From: an uncultured Candidatus Melainabacteria bacterium
GTDB taxonomy: Bacteria > Cyanobacteriota > Vampirovibrionia > Gastranaerophilales > Gastranaerophilaceae
Assembly: GCA_949902595.1 (NCBI GenBank)
Contig: CATLDC010000012.1
Location: forward strand, 1 to 55,045
Direction of reading: 5' to 3'
Length of the DNA stretch: 55,045 bases
Under the pieces are notes generated by a model, which was not told where the DNA came from, ran no database searches, and saw only the letters and a list, made by a program, of their open reading frames with translations. Below, piece after piece: positions 25,589 to 33,748 of the stretch. How positions within the stretch are numbered: position 1 is the first letter of the stretch; the number at the start of each line of letters is the position of its first letter. The translations under genes were made by a program, and so were the position numbers.

Positions 25589-26755
25589 TTACCAGGTCTT
25601 AACTACAATTAATATATGCGGTTGTAGCTCAGTAGGATAGAGCGGAGGTTTCCTAAACCTTGTCTGCCGTGGGTTCGACTCCCTCCAGCCGCATTTTTGA
25701 AGAGACATATTATATGCTTTAAAAAATGCGCATCCAACAATTCCCAAAACAGCTAATGCCATAACAAAATGCCTCGTCTTAGGAAAAGTTTTTTTCTCTG
25801 ATAAGTACAACTTCTTAGCGTTGTTGTAGAATAAATCATCTATAATTTTATCCGCTTCCGGTTTTAAGTCCTTATCATTTCTTATTGAAGCTTTTATGCT
25901 ATCCACAAATTTTGAATAAACTTCTTTTGCACTGTCGTCGCTAAACCTTGCAAGCGGTGAGTCAGTACCGAACATCAACCTGAACGACTGGTCGCCATAT
26001 TTCCAATCTTTTTCTCCGATACCTTTTAGACGCTTAATGGCTTTTACTATATGGGTTTGCATGTTATCAATATCAACCCATGAAACATCCGCGTAAAGAT
26101 TTGCATCTCCCTTTTTTATCGATTCTATAAGTATATCAATAGCCTTGTCATGAGACTCTTTCCAGCCGGCTCCAAGATGCGCCATAACGACAGGTGTGTG
26201 TTTGTATTTTTTTGCTAACGTGTAAATACTTTCAGGGTCAGAAATATGCTTCATATTGGGATTAATTCTTCCATCGTCCAGAATGCTTACCTGACTGTGG
26301 AACAAACATGGAAGCTTGTGTTTTGAAGCAAATTTCATATATGGCTCGTATTTTGGGTCTGACAAAACTAATTTTTGGATATCAGAATGAAATTTCAGCC
26401 CGACAAAACTATCATGATTTTCTTTAAAAAGCTTCTTTATATTTTTCACATCTCCATCTGTCGGAGAACAAGAAGCAAGAAGAGCGTATTTTTCGTTATT
26501 TTTAAATAATTCCAGCGCAGCCTTGTTTCCTTCGTATTCACTCTTGGCTGAATGCAAAACATCCAAATCTGACACAATCATTTTCTCAACAGTGTCTTTG
26601 TTAGGAAGTTCAGATTTTACAAAAACATCAAGCTGGTCTTTTGTGTATGTTTTTGCGTCATGTTTTCCGATATGAGCATGTGAGTCAATAATTTTGCCGG
26701 TAAAGCATACCCCTGTTATTTTGGATGTTGGAATCATTTGCGCTAAGTTTATCAT
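25589..26755 (-). CDS. amidohydrolase 2-type TIM-barrel protein with N-terminal FTGK motif and C-terminal membrane segment
   Basis: The barrel starts IIDSHAHIG with the metal ligands H26 and H28, continues with GLKFHSD, CLFHSQVS, VVMAHLGAGW and ends LMFGTDSPLAR (a conserved metal Asp), the pattern of amidohydrolase_2 enzymes (hydrolases or decarboxylases). The N-terminus has VCFTGK, the shared motif, just before the first strand. Near the C-terminus a hydrophobic helix (about 20 residues from FVMALAVLG) may anchor it to the membrane. The last about 30 codons run antisense through tRNA-Arg; GWRESNPRQ is a known look-alike of tRNA antisense. The ATG at 26755 is chosen, as the frame above it starts with TTG. 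Substrate unknown. Confidence 0.75.
   Translation of the reverse strand: MINLAQMIPTSKITGVCFTGKIIDSHAHIGKHDAKTYTKDQLDVFVKSELPNKDTVEKMIVSDLDVLHSAKSEYEGNKAALELFKNNEKYALLASCSPTDGDVKNIKKLFKENHDSFVGLKFHSDIQKLVLSDPKYEPYMKFASKHKLPCLFHSQVSILDDGRINPNMKHISDPESIYTLAKKYKHTPVVMAHLGAGWKESHDKAIDILIESIKKGDANLYADVSWVDIDNMQTHIVKAIKRLKGIGEKDWKYGDQSFRLMFGTDSPLARFSDDSAKEVYSKFVDSIKASIRNDKDLKPEADKIIDDLFYNNAKKLYLSEKKTFPKTRHFVMALAVLGIVGCAFFKAYNMSLQKCGWRESNPRQTRFRKPPLYPTELQPHILIVVKTW
25618..25693 (+). tRNA. tRNA-Arg (CCT)
   Basis: Acceptor GCGGTTG with CAGCCGC, anticodon loop TTCCTAA (anticodon CCT), T-loop GTTCGAC. CCA is not encoded. It lies entirely within the 3' end of the minus-strand amidohydrolase frame. Confidence 0.94.
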
Positions 26756-26834
26756 ACTTAACAAAGTGTGTCAATATTTTACAAACAACTAGCAAAAAAT
26801 TTTTTGTCCGGGTTTTAACAATAAAAAAGGACAA

Positions 26835-27533
26835 ATGAACATGCTCACAGTAAACAATTCCGTAAATTTTCGCGCAATACCGGTCGCAAAAGTAAAACCG
26901 CTTGCTGAATACGGCGGCAAGGAGATTACGCTTTTCAAGCTTAACGAAAGCGATGAAAAGTTCCTGCAAAATATGCTCAATAATATTAATCTGAGAAAAC
27001 TTTTGCCAAAAGAGACAAAGAATGTGAATTACGATAAATGGAAAGGTTTTATAAAAAGCGCAGCTTCAAGAGTAAAAAAGCAAAATGTTATACTTGCTGT
27101 GCAGGACAAACGTCCTTGCGGAATCATGGCTTTCAGGAATGAGAATGAATCCTCTTCTTACCTTAGTTTTATTGCAACATGGCCTACAAAACCTTATAGA
27201 AAAGCGAGATTTGCCGGTCAGGCACTGATTAGAGAGCTGTTCCAGTACAATGCTGATACAAACAGGAAAAATATAGAACTATTTGCAGCTCCCGAAAGTA
27301 TCAACGGCAAACGCTGCATAGATTTTTATAAGAAGCTAGGATTTGATAAAAGCCCGATTTACGCAGACATGTTAGAGCTAAAGGATACTGATTTTAGTCG
27401 AAAAAGTGCACAGGTTGAAAACTTCTTTAAATACGAACGTATTACAAACGGAGAAAACGTAAATCTCTCTAAAACTTTAAGACGCAATCTTGAGAACCCA
27501 TTTGAAAAACTTATAAATCTTTTCAGGTTGTAA
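26835..27533 (+). CDS. GNAT-type acetyltransferase with N-terminal NFRA motif
   Basis: The first 20 residues (MNMLTVNNSVNFRAIPVAK) carry N-F-R-A at 11-14. The rest looks like a GNAT fold: ILAVQDKRPCGIMAF, then YLSFIATWPTKPYRKARFAGQALI (acetyl-CoA pyrophosphate loop R-x-x-x-x-A-G) and CIDFYKKLGFDKS near residue 163. AAAAAGG precedes the ATG. The substrate is unknown. It is divergent from the amidohydrolase. Confidence 0.75.
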   Translation: MNMLTVNNSVNFRAIPVAKVKPLAEYGGKEITLFKLNESDEKFLQNMLNNINLRKLLPKETKNVNYDKWKGFIKSAASRVKKQNVILAVQDKRPCGIMAFRNENESSSYLSFIATWPTKPYRKARFAGQALIRELFQYNADTNRKNIELFAAPESINGKRCIDFYKKLGFDKSPIYADMLELKDTDFSRKSAQVENFFKYERITNGENVNLSKTLRRNLENPFEKLINLFRL

Positions 27534-27565
27534 AAGAGTTCCAAAAGTGCTAGAATACTAAAAGT

Positions 27566-28501
27566 ATGAAAAATAAGAAGATTCTAGCAATATTACCTGA
27601 AAGCATTGGCGGAAGGCTCACAACCAGCAGTATTATAGACGGATTCAGACAAAACGAATGCGAAGTTGTTGTATTTGATGAGCTCTTTGATAAAAATCTT
27701 AATGCTGTAATAAAAGGTGATTACGATTTGATTGCAGGCTACGACTTTTCAGGGCTTAAAATCAAGGTGGATAACGGGCTTAGAATGCCTTCGATTAATT
27801 ATTTTTCTGATGATATAAGAAGCAAAACATCAGGCCCGGAGTGGGAAAAATACCTTCCTTATCTTGAAAATGAAGACAACTACACTTTCTACTGGGACAA
27901 AGAACTCACACGGTACGAGAATTTTAAACACATTTATTACCTGCCTCACTTTGTTAACTTCGAAGTCTACAAAGATACAGGCGTTGAGCCTGAATTTGAT
28001 ATTATGTTTGCAGGCAGGCTCGACACAGACTACAGGTTGAGCTTTTTTGAAGAACTTATTACCAAGCTTCCTGAATTGAAAATTGCATGGTACGCGATTG
28101 ATAAACACTATCAGGACGCGCTCAAACGCGCCCAATTTCCGGAACTCATCGACCTTTGCTATCAGGGGTTTATTGATAATGAAAAGGATATGGCGAAAGC
28201 TATAAATAATACGAAAATTGTTTTCAACATGAACTCTCAGGGAATTTCTTCATTGAATTACAGGACTTTCCAGACTGTTGCCTGCAAACGGGTCATGATA
28301 AGCGATTTCCGCGACGAGCTGGCTCTTTTTGAAGGTCACATGCCTTTTTACGAAGATTTTTCAGACTTGGTGTTCAAAATCGAAAGCTACCTCGAAGATT
28401 CTGCTGCGTACAAAAGAGTGGTTGAAGAATGCTACCGTATTGCAAAACAGAGCCACAACTCCAGGGATTGCGTTAGATATATTCTTAAGACTGTTTGTTA
28501 A
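27566..28501 (+). CDS. CgeB-like glycosyltransferase
   Basis: This 311-aa protein resembles the CgeB / glycosyl transferases group 1 family: an N-terminal Rossmann-like half (KILAILPESIGGRLTTSSI) and a C-terminal half with FQTVACKRVMISDFRDEL and a final about 60-residue helix bundle. The neighbour at 28498 on the other strand overlaps its end by four bases. Likely envelope glycosylation; sugar unknown. Confidence 0.75.
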   Translation: MKNKKILAILPESIGGRLTTSSIIDGFRQNECEVVVFDELFDKNLNAVIKGDYDLIAGYDFSGLKIKVDNGLRMPSINYFSDDIRSKTSGPEWEKYLPYLENEDNYTFYWDKELTRYENFKHIYYLPHFVNFEVYKDTGVEPEFDIMFAGRLDTDYRLSFFEELITKLPELKIAWYAIDKHYQDALKRAQFPELIDLCYQGFIDNEKDMAKAINNTKIVFNMNSQGISSLNYRTFQTVACKRVMISDFRDELALFEGHMPFYEDFSDLVFKIESYLEDSAAYKRVVEECYRIAKQSHNSRDCVRYILKTVC

Positions 28502-29127
28502 TGGCTCAATGATTTTGATACGATGATGTAGAGGTTTACCATCATAAACCCGAGGAACAATCCTGCAATCACGTCTGAGAGGAAATGAACCCCGAACCAC
28601 AGGCGGGAAAGCGCTATAAAGAATATGATAAGCCCAAAGAAGATTGCAAGGGTGTATCTCCAGAACTCGGAAGCTACGTATTTAAACACAAGATAAATCA
28701 GTATCCCGTAAAAACACATAGAAACAGAGGCGTGGTGCGAAGGGAAGCTAAACCCGTTGTAACCGCAGCCCGCAGGGCGTTCTCTGCACACAAAGTCTTT
28801 TATAAACAGGGTAAGAATCGAAGTCAGTTTTGTGAAAAATATCAGCAAAAAGCATTTGAGGTATTTTTGGTGCGAAGCAAGTACGCTTCCTGCCGCAATT
28901 TGAGGCCAGTAAAAGTGTACGCATGGATAAAACTCGCCCATAAATTTCGGGATATAAGTCGGGTATGGAGAAAGTGCGAGTCTCAGGGAGTGCAAAATGT
29001 TGCCGTCAATTTCCCGTAAGCCCGGCATGTAGAGCACCAGAAGCGTGAAGACAGCTACCACGACAAGTGATACTATTACATAATTCCAGTTTAGAGCTAT
29101 TCCGTATTCCTGATGTTGTTTTGCCAT
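28498..29127 (-). CDS. PAP2-family phosphatase
   Basis: This 209-aa membrane protein has the PAP2 signature in order: KDFVCRERPAG, FPSHHASVS (the PSGHA-like core with H), and SRLWFGVHFLSDVIAG (R, H, D). Five to six helices are visible. Members dephosphorylate undecaprenyl pyrophosphate or lipid phosphates, supporting peptidoglycan or glycan synthesis. It follows the small membrane gene at 29139 by 11 bases. Confidence 0.9.
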   Translation of the reverse strand: MAKQHQEYGIALNWNYVIVSLVVVAVFTLLVLYMPGLREIDGNILHSLRLALSPYPTYIPKFMGEFYPCVHFYWPQIAAGSVLASHQKYLKCFLLIFFTKLTSILTLFIKDFVCRERPAGCGYNGFSFPSHHASVSMCFYGILIYLVFKYVASEFWRYTLAIFFGLIIFFIALSRLWFGVHFLSDVIAGLFLGFMMVNLYIIVSKSLSH

Positions 29128-29138
29128 GAGCTACCTTC

Positions 29139-29639
29139 TTATATTCCACACTTAAATCTTAAAACAAAATTAATAAGCCTGTTAAATACAGCCAGCGCAA
29201 GCGGGGTAATCTCGCTTATGCAAACCGCAAAGAAAAACAGTGCAGAGCCTGCTGCAATAAGTTTTTGGATATCAGAAAACATGAATACTCTTTTATTTCT
29301 GAACTCATCAATCCCTGCGTACTCATCTGTAAAAGGCTTTACAGGGAATTTTTCTTCTATTCTTTCAAGCACGTTTGCAAATTTTACCTTAATAAGCGTG
29401 TTGTATGAATCAACATTCATCCACCACAGGGCGCTCACAGAAACCCCGAGGAGCGCGAAGATAAGCGTTGCAGAGATTTTGTTCAGGAATACAACATTTC
29501 CGGTATAAATCAGAGCGAAGATTAGTACAACAACAGCAGTCATGTAGAACTTGTTTGTTTTGAAATTCCTGTCAATAAAGTTTTCCTTTTGCTCTGCGTA
29601 CAGCTTGTATTCGCTGAAAATCAATTCATCTCTATCCAT
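29139..29639 (-). CDS. small membrane protein, possibly RipA-like
   Basis: The start at 29639 is preferred because AGGAGA sits just upstream; an open frame to 29663 lacks one. The 166-aa product starts MDRDELIFSEYKLYAEQKE, then has two or three hydrophobic helices (FYMTAVVVLIF, ISATLIFALLG, AAGSALFFFAV). The N-terminal pattern recalls RipA family octameric membrane proteins, but this is from memory. Located 11 bases before the PAP2 gene. Role unknown. Confidence 0.6.
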   Translation of the reverse strand: MDRDELIFSEYKLYAEQKENFIDRNFKTNKFYMTAVVVLIFALIYTGNVVFLNKISATLIFALLGVSVSALWWMNVDSYNTLIKVKFANVLERIEEKFPVKPFTDEYAGIDEFRNKRVFMFSDIQKLIAAGSALFFFAVCISEITPLALAVFNRLINFVLRFKCGI

Positions 29640-29663
29640 TGAACTCTCCTTTAATGTAATCAT

Positions 29664-29750
29664 CCCCTCTCCCTTTTATACCCCACTTACAAGTCGGGCG
29701 GGACTATTCCCTAATGGATTTGTTTACCCCGAGAGGGTTAGGGTGAGGGG
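29664..29750. repeat. REP-like imperfect inverted repeat
   Basis: CCCCTCTCCC (29664-29673) faces GGGTGAGGGG (29741-29750), 9 of 10 complementary, 67 bases apart, with further GC-rich pieces between. It lies just beyond ftsH and before the next minus-strand gene. A related GC-rich hairpin is at 32771-32790. GC content is above the surroundings. Confidence 0.45.
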
Positions 29751-31622
29751 TCAACCCTCTGTGCGTCGGGCTTTCACCTCATTCATTAATTCTTCAAACT
29801 CTTTTTCGTCAAGCGTTTCTTTTTCAAGAAGCGTTTTTGCAATGTATTCAAGCATGTCACGGTTTTCGCTCAAAAGCTTTTTCGCTAACTCATACTGCTC
29901 GTCAACAATCTTCTTAACCTCTTTGTCAATGTCAGCAGCAATTTCTTCTGAAAAATCTCTTGTGTTGCCGAAATTACGCCCCATGAACACATGTTCCTGA
30001 TCCTTACCATAAGCAAGATTCCCCATCTTGTCACTCATACCGTAAGTCGTAACCATGCTTCTTGCAAGCGCTGAAACCTTTTCTAAATCGTTAGAAGCGC
30101 CTGTTGTAACATTGTCTTTTCCGTAGATTAACTCTTCTGCAACACGCCCGCCAAGAATCATTGAGATTCTATCAAGCAGTTGGTTTTTACGCATTGTAAG
30201 ATGGTCTTTTTCAGGAAGCGTAAGAGTTATACCCAAAGCCATGCCACGAGGGATTATTGATACTTTGTGAAGCGGGTCGCAATCTTTAAGAAGCTTCGCA
30301 AGAAGCGCATGCCCGACTTCATGGTAAGCAGTGTTTTCTTTTTCTTCGTCAGAAATTATTCTGCTTTTCTTTTCAGGCCCTGCCATAACCTTGTCTATTG
30401 CTTCTTCTAAATCTGGCATTTCAATTTCGGATTTGTTATGACGAGCAGCAAGTAATGCTGCTTCGTTCAAAAGATTTTGCAAATCAGCTCCGGTAAATCC
30501 CGGTGTACGTTTTGCAAGAGTTTTCAAATCAACTTCTTTAGCAAGCGGTTTGTTTTTGGCATGGACATTAAGAATCTGTTCTCTTCCAAGAACATCCGGC
30601 TTATTAATAACAATCTGACGGTCAAATCTGCCCGGACGCAATAGCGCATTATCAAGAATGTCAGGTCTGTTTGTCGCAGCCAGAATAATTATATTTGTGT
30701 TTTCATCAAACCCGTCCATTTCAACAAGCAGCTGGTTAAGTGTTTGTTCTCTTTCGTCGTGGCCACCACCCATTCCGGCACCGCGCTGACGTCCTACTGC
30801 GTCGATTTCGTCAATAAACACGATACAAGGCTGGTGTTTTTTAGCCTGTTCAAAAAGGTCTCTTACACGTGAAGCACCAACACCCACGAACATTTCAACA
30901 AAGTCAGAACCGCTTATTGAGAAGAATGGGACACCTGCTTCGCCTGCAACAGCCTTTGCCATAAGAGTTTTACCTGTACCGGGAGAGCCTACCAGAAGCA
31001 CACCTTTTGGAATCTTGGCACCGAGTTTTACGTATTTGTCTGAATGCTTAAGGAAATCAACGATTTCTTCAAGCTCTTTTCTTTCTTCGTCAATCCCTGC
31101 AACGTCAGCAAAGGTTGTTTTAACCTTGCTGTCCATGAGCATTTTGGCTCTGCTTTTGCCAAAAGACATTGCCTGAGCACCACCTGCCTGAATTGATTTT
31201 ATGATTAGCATTATGAAACCGAGAATAAGCAGAATTGTGATAAAAGATGAGCCTAAGCCGAATGCGGAGTTGGATTCACCTGCTTTTCTTGCGTTAATCT
31301 CGACATTTTTGTCTTCGAGTTTTGTCAGGACATCTGAATTTTCCGGAAGGACAACTTTGTACTGGAGCTTCGGCGCTTTGATTTCGCCGTAAATCGCGTT
31401 TGCCTGAGTCTTTTTAGCTTCCGGCTGCTTAACCGGAACAGCAATCAGCACATCTTTTGACAAATCAACGCTTTTAATCTCGTCGTTTTCAACCTTTTGC
31501 ATAAAATTTGTATAAGACAACTCTTCCGTGCTGGAAGTAGGACCTGAAAACAGCATTGAGATGAATGCCAGAACCATAATCCCAAGAATTACGTACATAC
31601 CGATTGACTGATTTTTATTCAT
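29751..31622 (-). CDS. ftsH: ATP-dependent zinc metalloprotease FtsH
   Basis: This 623-aa membrane AAA protease has two N-terminal transmembrane helices (about 8-25 and 125-145), Walker [10 protein letters not shown] (211-219), Walker B VFIDEID (about 268-274), the SRH arginine segment ([22 protein letters not shown]) and the zinc site HEVGH (434-438). It degrades misfolded membrane and regulatory proteins. Typical length and all key residues are present. Monocistronic; a TATAAT-like element lies upstream of the start. Confidence 0.97.
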   Translation of the reverse strand: MNKNQSIGMYVILGIMVLAFISMLFSGPTSSTEELSYTNFMQKVENDEIKSVDLSKDVLIAVPVKQPEAKKTQANAIYGEIKAPKLQYKVVLPENSDVLTKLEDKNVEINARKAGESNSAFGLGSSFITILLILGFIMLIIKSIQAGGAQAMSFGKSRAKMLMDSKVKTTFADVAGIDEERKELEEIVDFLKHSDKYVKLGAKIPKGVLLVGSPGTGKTLMAKAVAGEAGVPFFSISGSDFVEMFVGVGASRVRDLFEQAKKHQPCIVFIDEIDAVGRQRGAGMGGGHDEREQTLNQLLVEMDGFDENTNIIILAATNRPDILDNALLRPGRFDRQIVINKPDVLGREQILNVHAKNKPLAKEVDLKTLAKRTPGFTGADLQNLLNEAALLAARHNKSEIEMPDLEEAIDKVMAGPEKKSRIISDEEKENTAYHEVGHALLAKLLKDCDPLHKVSIIPRGMALGITLTLPEKDHLTMRKNQLLDRISMILGGRVAEELIYGKDNVTTGASNDLEKVSALARSMVTTYGMSDKMGNLAYGKDQEHVFMGRNFGNTRDFSEEIAADIDKEVKKIVDEQYELAKKLLSENRDMLEYIAKTLLEKETLDEKEFEELMNEVKARRTEG

Positions 31623-31735
31623 AGTTCTCCCTCATTAATTGTCATTTTATTATAGCATAAATGTAACATTTTTTTACATAACAGGCAATTATTACCCGAA
31701 AGTTTACTTTATTAATATAGGAAACAGGGAATATT

Positions 31736-32734
31736 ATGAGCTCACGCAACTTTTGGAACAATTTTTCTCACGGATTTATGCACGGAATGTTTAACAGCAA
31801 TCCGTTTTTCGGCTGCTCAGGCGGCTGGATGAATCCGTTCTGCGGATTCGGAAGTTTTGGAGCTTTTGGCGGGTTTGGCTGCGGTATATTCCAGTTTAAT
31901 ACCCGGTTTATGTTCCCGAATTTCATGAGCGGAAACTTCTTCCCGCTCATGCCGGATTTTGCACCACCGGCGTTTCCTAATGTTTTTTCTGACAACATCT
32001 GGGATGACCCGAATATATTCAAAGTTACAACTCCTAATGTGGATACATTCACAAGAAAAGCTGCGGAAGCTCCGGCAACAAAAGTCACTCCGGCTCCTGT
32101 TGAGACACCGCCGGTTGCTCCTGAAACAAAACCAAAAATTTCTTTGAGCAAAACAAGCGGTTCCACAGTCGCAAAAACTTCCTCTCCGGCTGCGAAGCGT
32201 ACTTCTGCTTCATCATCTCTCAAGTCAAAACATTGGTCACAGATGACTGATTCGGAGATGAGACAAGTTTATGGTGATTACACAAGAGACGTAACCACAC
32301 CATACAAGGGCACTGCTGCTTATTTGAATAAGTATTTGAAAGGCAAAGGTAAACTTGAAGGCTGCGGACAGGCGTTTATGGACGCACAGAAGAAGTATGG
32401 AATAAGCGCAGCTGTGCTTGTCGGGATTACGATAAATGAGTCTGCCGGAGGCACGAGCAGTCTTGCTAAGAACAAGAATAATGTTGGCGGGGTAAGGATT
32501 TCCGGTTCAACAGAGTTTAAAACATACGGCTCTATTGGCGAGTGCATTGACGATATGGCAAGATTTATCAAGTCAGGATATGTAAATAATAAGGGTCGGG
32601 CGCTTACAAAATTGTATCAGGTGAATGCGAAGTACTGTCCGGCGTCTGACACGACTGACATGCGCGGGGTAAATTCGTACTGGGCGCGGAATGTGGAAAA
32701 ATATGCGAAGGAAGCCGAAGGGGTGATTGCGTAA
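31736..32734 (+). CDS. glucosaminidase-domain protein with Gly/Phe-rich N-terminus
   Basis: The C-terminal about 135 residues are a mannosyl-glycoprotein endo-N-acetylglucosaminidase / N-acetylmuramoyl hydrolase (GH73-like) domain: AAVLVGITINESAGGTSSLAKNKNN with a catalytic Glu, and IGECIDDMARF, then SYWARNVEKYAKE. The first about 70 residues are rich in Gly, Phe, Asn and Cys and contain no Sec signal. A Pro/Thr/Ser linker joins them. It may be cell-associated or use another route. The substrate would be peptidoglycan. Single gene, following GGGAA-type upstream sequence. Confidence 0.85.
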   Translation: MSSRNFWNNFSHGFMHGMFNSNPFFGCSGGWMNPFCGFGSFGAFGGFGCGIFQFNTRFMFPNFMSGNFFPLMPDFAPPAFPNVFSDNIWDDPNIFKVTTPNVDTFTRKAAEAPATKVTPAPVETPPVAPETKPKISLSKTSGSTVAKTSSPAAKRTSASSSLKSKHWSQMTDSEMRQVYGDYTRDVTTPYKGTAAYLNKYLKGKGKLEGCGQAFMDAQKKYGISAAVLVGITINESAGGTSSLAKNKNNVGGVRISGSTEFKTYGSIGECIDDMARFIKSGYVNNKGRALTKLYQVNAKYCPASDTTDMRGVNSYWARNVEKYAKEAEGVIA

Positions 32735-32770
32735 GCTTGATGCTTGATGCGTTGTTGTACCCCACCCTAG

Positions 32771-32790
32771 CCCTCCCCATCAAGGGAGGG
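32771..32790. repeat. GC-rich hairpin
   Basis: CCCTCCC pairs perfectly with GGGAGGG around CATCAA. It follows TACCCCACCCTAG and resembles the repeat at 29664-29750. It has no T-tract, so it is not an obvious terminator. Confidence 0.45.
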
Positions 32791-32912
32791 AACGCGCGTA
32801 GCCCCTCGCTCACGCCAAATCAGTAGTCCCACCATTGAGGCAGACCTGTAGCTTCAAACCTAACTAGTACCCCCAACAATTGTCTGCCGACCAATCTCCT
32901 ACGTACGTAGTA

Positions 32913-33063
32913 CCAAAAAAAAGCCGTTTCTTTTTGAGAACGGCTACCAGACTTGGGGAGGAGGTATGAAAAACCATTTTGGCTTTCCATATTAGAGTTA
33001 TCGGCAGGTTTTGTTTTTTCTTGAGCAAAGGGCAAAAGAAATCATACGAATGGAGTAGGTTTT
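32913..33063 (-). ncRNA. candidate minus-strand small RNA
   Basis: A stem AGCCGTT with AACGGCT (32922-32928, 32939-32945) followed on the minus strand by nine T has no gene upstream on that strand. A weak promoter-like pair (TTGCCA near 33098-33093, 17-base spacer, AATAAA) would start it near 33063. The transcript would contain CCTCCTCCCC, complementary to Shine-Dalgarno sequences. The plus-strand nine-codon ORF (ATG at 32966) lies in the same region. Confidence 0.3.
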
Positions 33064-33187
33064 TTGATTTTTATTGTTACAAATTTTAACATTGGCAAGC
33101 GAAAAAGTAGAAAGACTCGACATTTAATATTTTTTTAGTTATTATAAAAACTATGCTAGCCCAATAATAGTTAAAGGAGAAAAAGAA

Positions 33188-33682
33188 ATGCAAGTAATAT
33201 TGAAAAAAGAAGTTCAAAATATCGGCGAAGTAGGCGATTTGGTAAACGTTAAAGACGGTTATGCAAGAAACTACCTTATTCCTAAGAATTTTGCAGAAGT
33301 TGCTACAGAAGGCGCTTTGAAAAACAGAGAACAAAACATCGCAAGAATCAAAGCTAAACAGGAAAAATTACACCAGGAAGCTCTTGCTAAGGCTGAACAA
33401 ATCGAAAAACTAGGCTCTATTGAATTGGCTGCTAAAGCTGGTGAAAGCGGCAAGTTGTTCGGTACAATCACAACTAAGAAATTGTGCGAAGAACTTAAAG
33501 AAAAATCAGGTATCGAAGTTGACAGAAAAACTGTTTCATTGAACGCACCTATCAACAAAATCGGTGAATACACAATGCTTATCAAGTTGACTTCTAAAGT
33601 TAAAACTGAACTGAAAATTGTTGTAACAGCTTCAGAAGTTGTTAAAGAATCTGTTGAAGAAACAGAAGAAGCTGGCGAATAG
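33188..33682 (+). CDS. rplI: 50S ribosomal protein L9
   Basis: The 164-aa product begins with the conserved L9 N-terminus, VQNIGEVGDLVNVKDGYARNYL, then a long helix, then a C-terminal domain with LFGTITTKKL. AAAGGAG precedes the start. It stands without rpsF or rpsR, which often accompany it. A glutamate-rich tail (ESVEETEEAGE) extends past the usual end. Confidence 0.97.
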   Translation: MQVILKKEVQNIGEVGDLVNVKDGYARNYLIPKNFAEVATEGALKNREQNIARIKAKQEKLHQEALAKAEQIEKLGSIELAAKAGESGKLFGTITTKKLCEELKEKSGIEVDRKTVSLNAPINKIGEYTMLIKLTSKVKTELKIVVTASEVVKESVEETEEAGE

Positions 33683-33697
33683 TTAAAATTTTAAAGC

Positions 33698-33736
33698 AAA
33701 ACGCGCCGGCTAAACGCTTACGGCGCGTTTTCTTTT
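33698..33736 (+). terminator. rho-independent terminator after rplI
   Basis: AAACGCGCCG (33698-33708) pairs with CGGCGCGTTT (33721-33730) and is followed by TCTTTT. Confidence 0.85.
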
Positions 33737-33748
33737 GAGAGAGTACTG

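Larger units (their letters stand above)
32735..33187. other. intergenic region between the glucosaminidase gene and rplI
   Basis: It holds a GC-rich hairpin (32771-32777 CCCTCCC with 32784-32790), a perfect palindrome CTACGTACGTAG (32899-32910), a minus-strand terminator (32913-32945), a nine-codon ORF at 32966-32995 and the rplI ribosome site. No larger gene is seen. Confidence 0.55.

Noticed and set aside
32604..33035. Minus-strand ORFs over the glucosaminidase end and the intergenic region
   Set aside because: They have no ribosome sites and are shadows of coding and GC-rich repeats.
7232..33080. A heptamer TGTAACA (or reverse) in several intergenic regions (3, 7232, 12837, 31662, 33074)
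   Set aside because: Only five sites were noticed and chance alone would give several in 55 kb of AT-rich DNA; spacing to promoters is not consistent.
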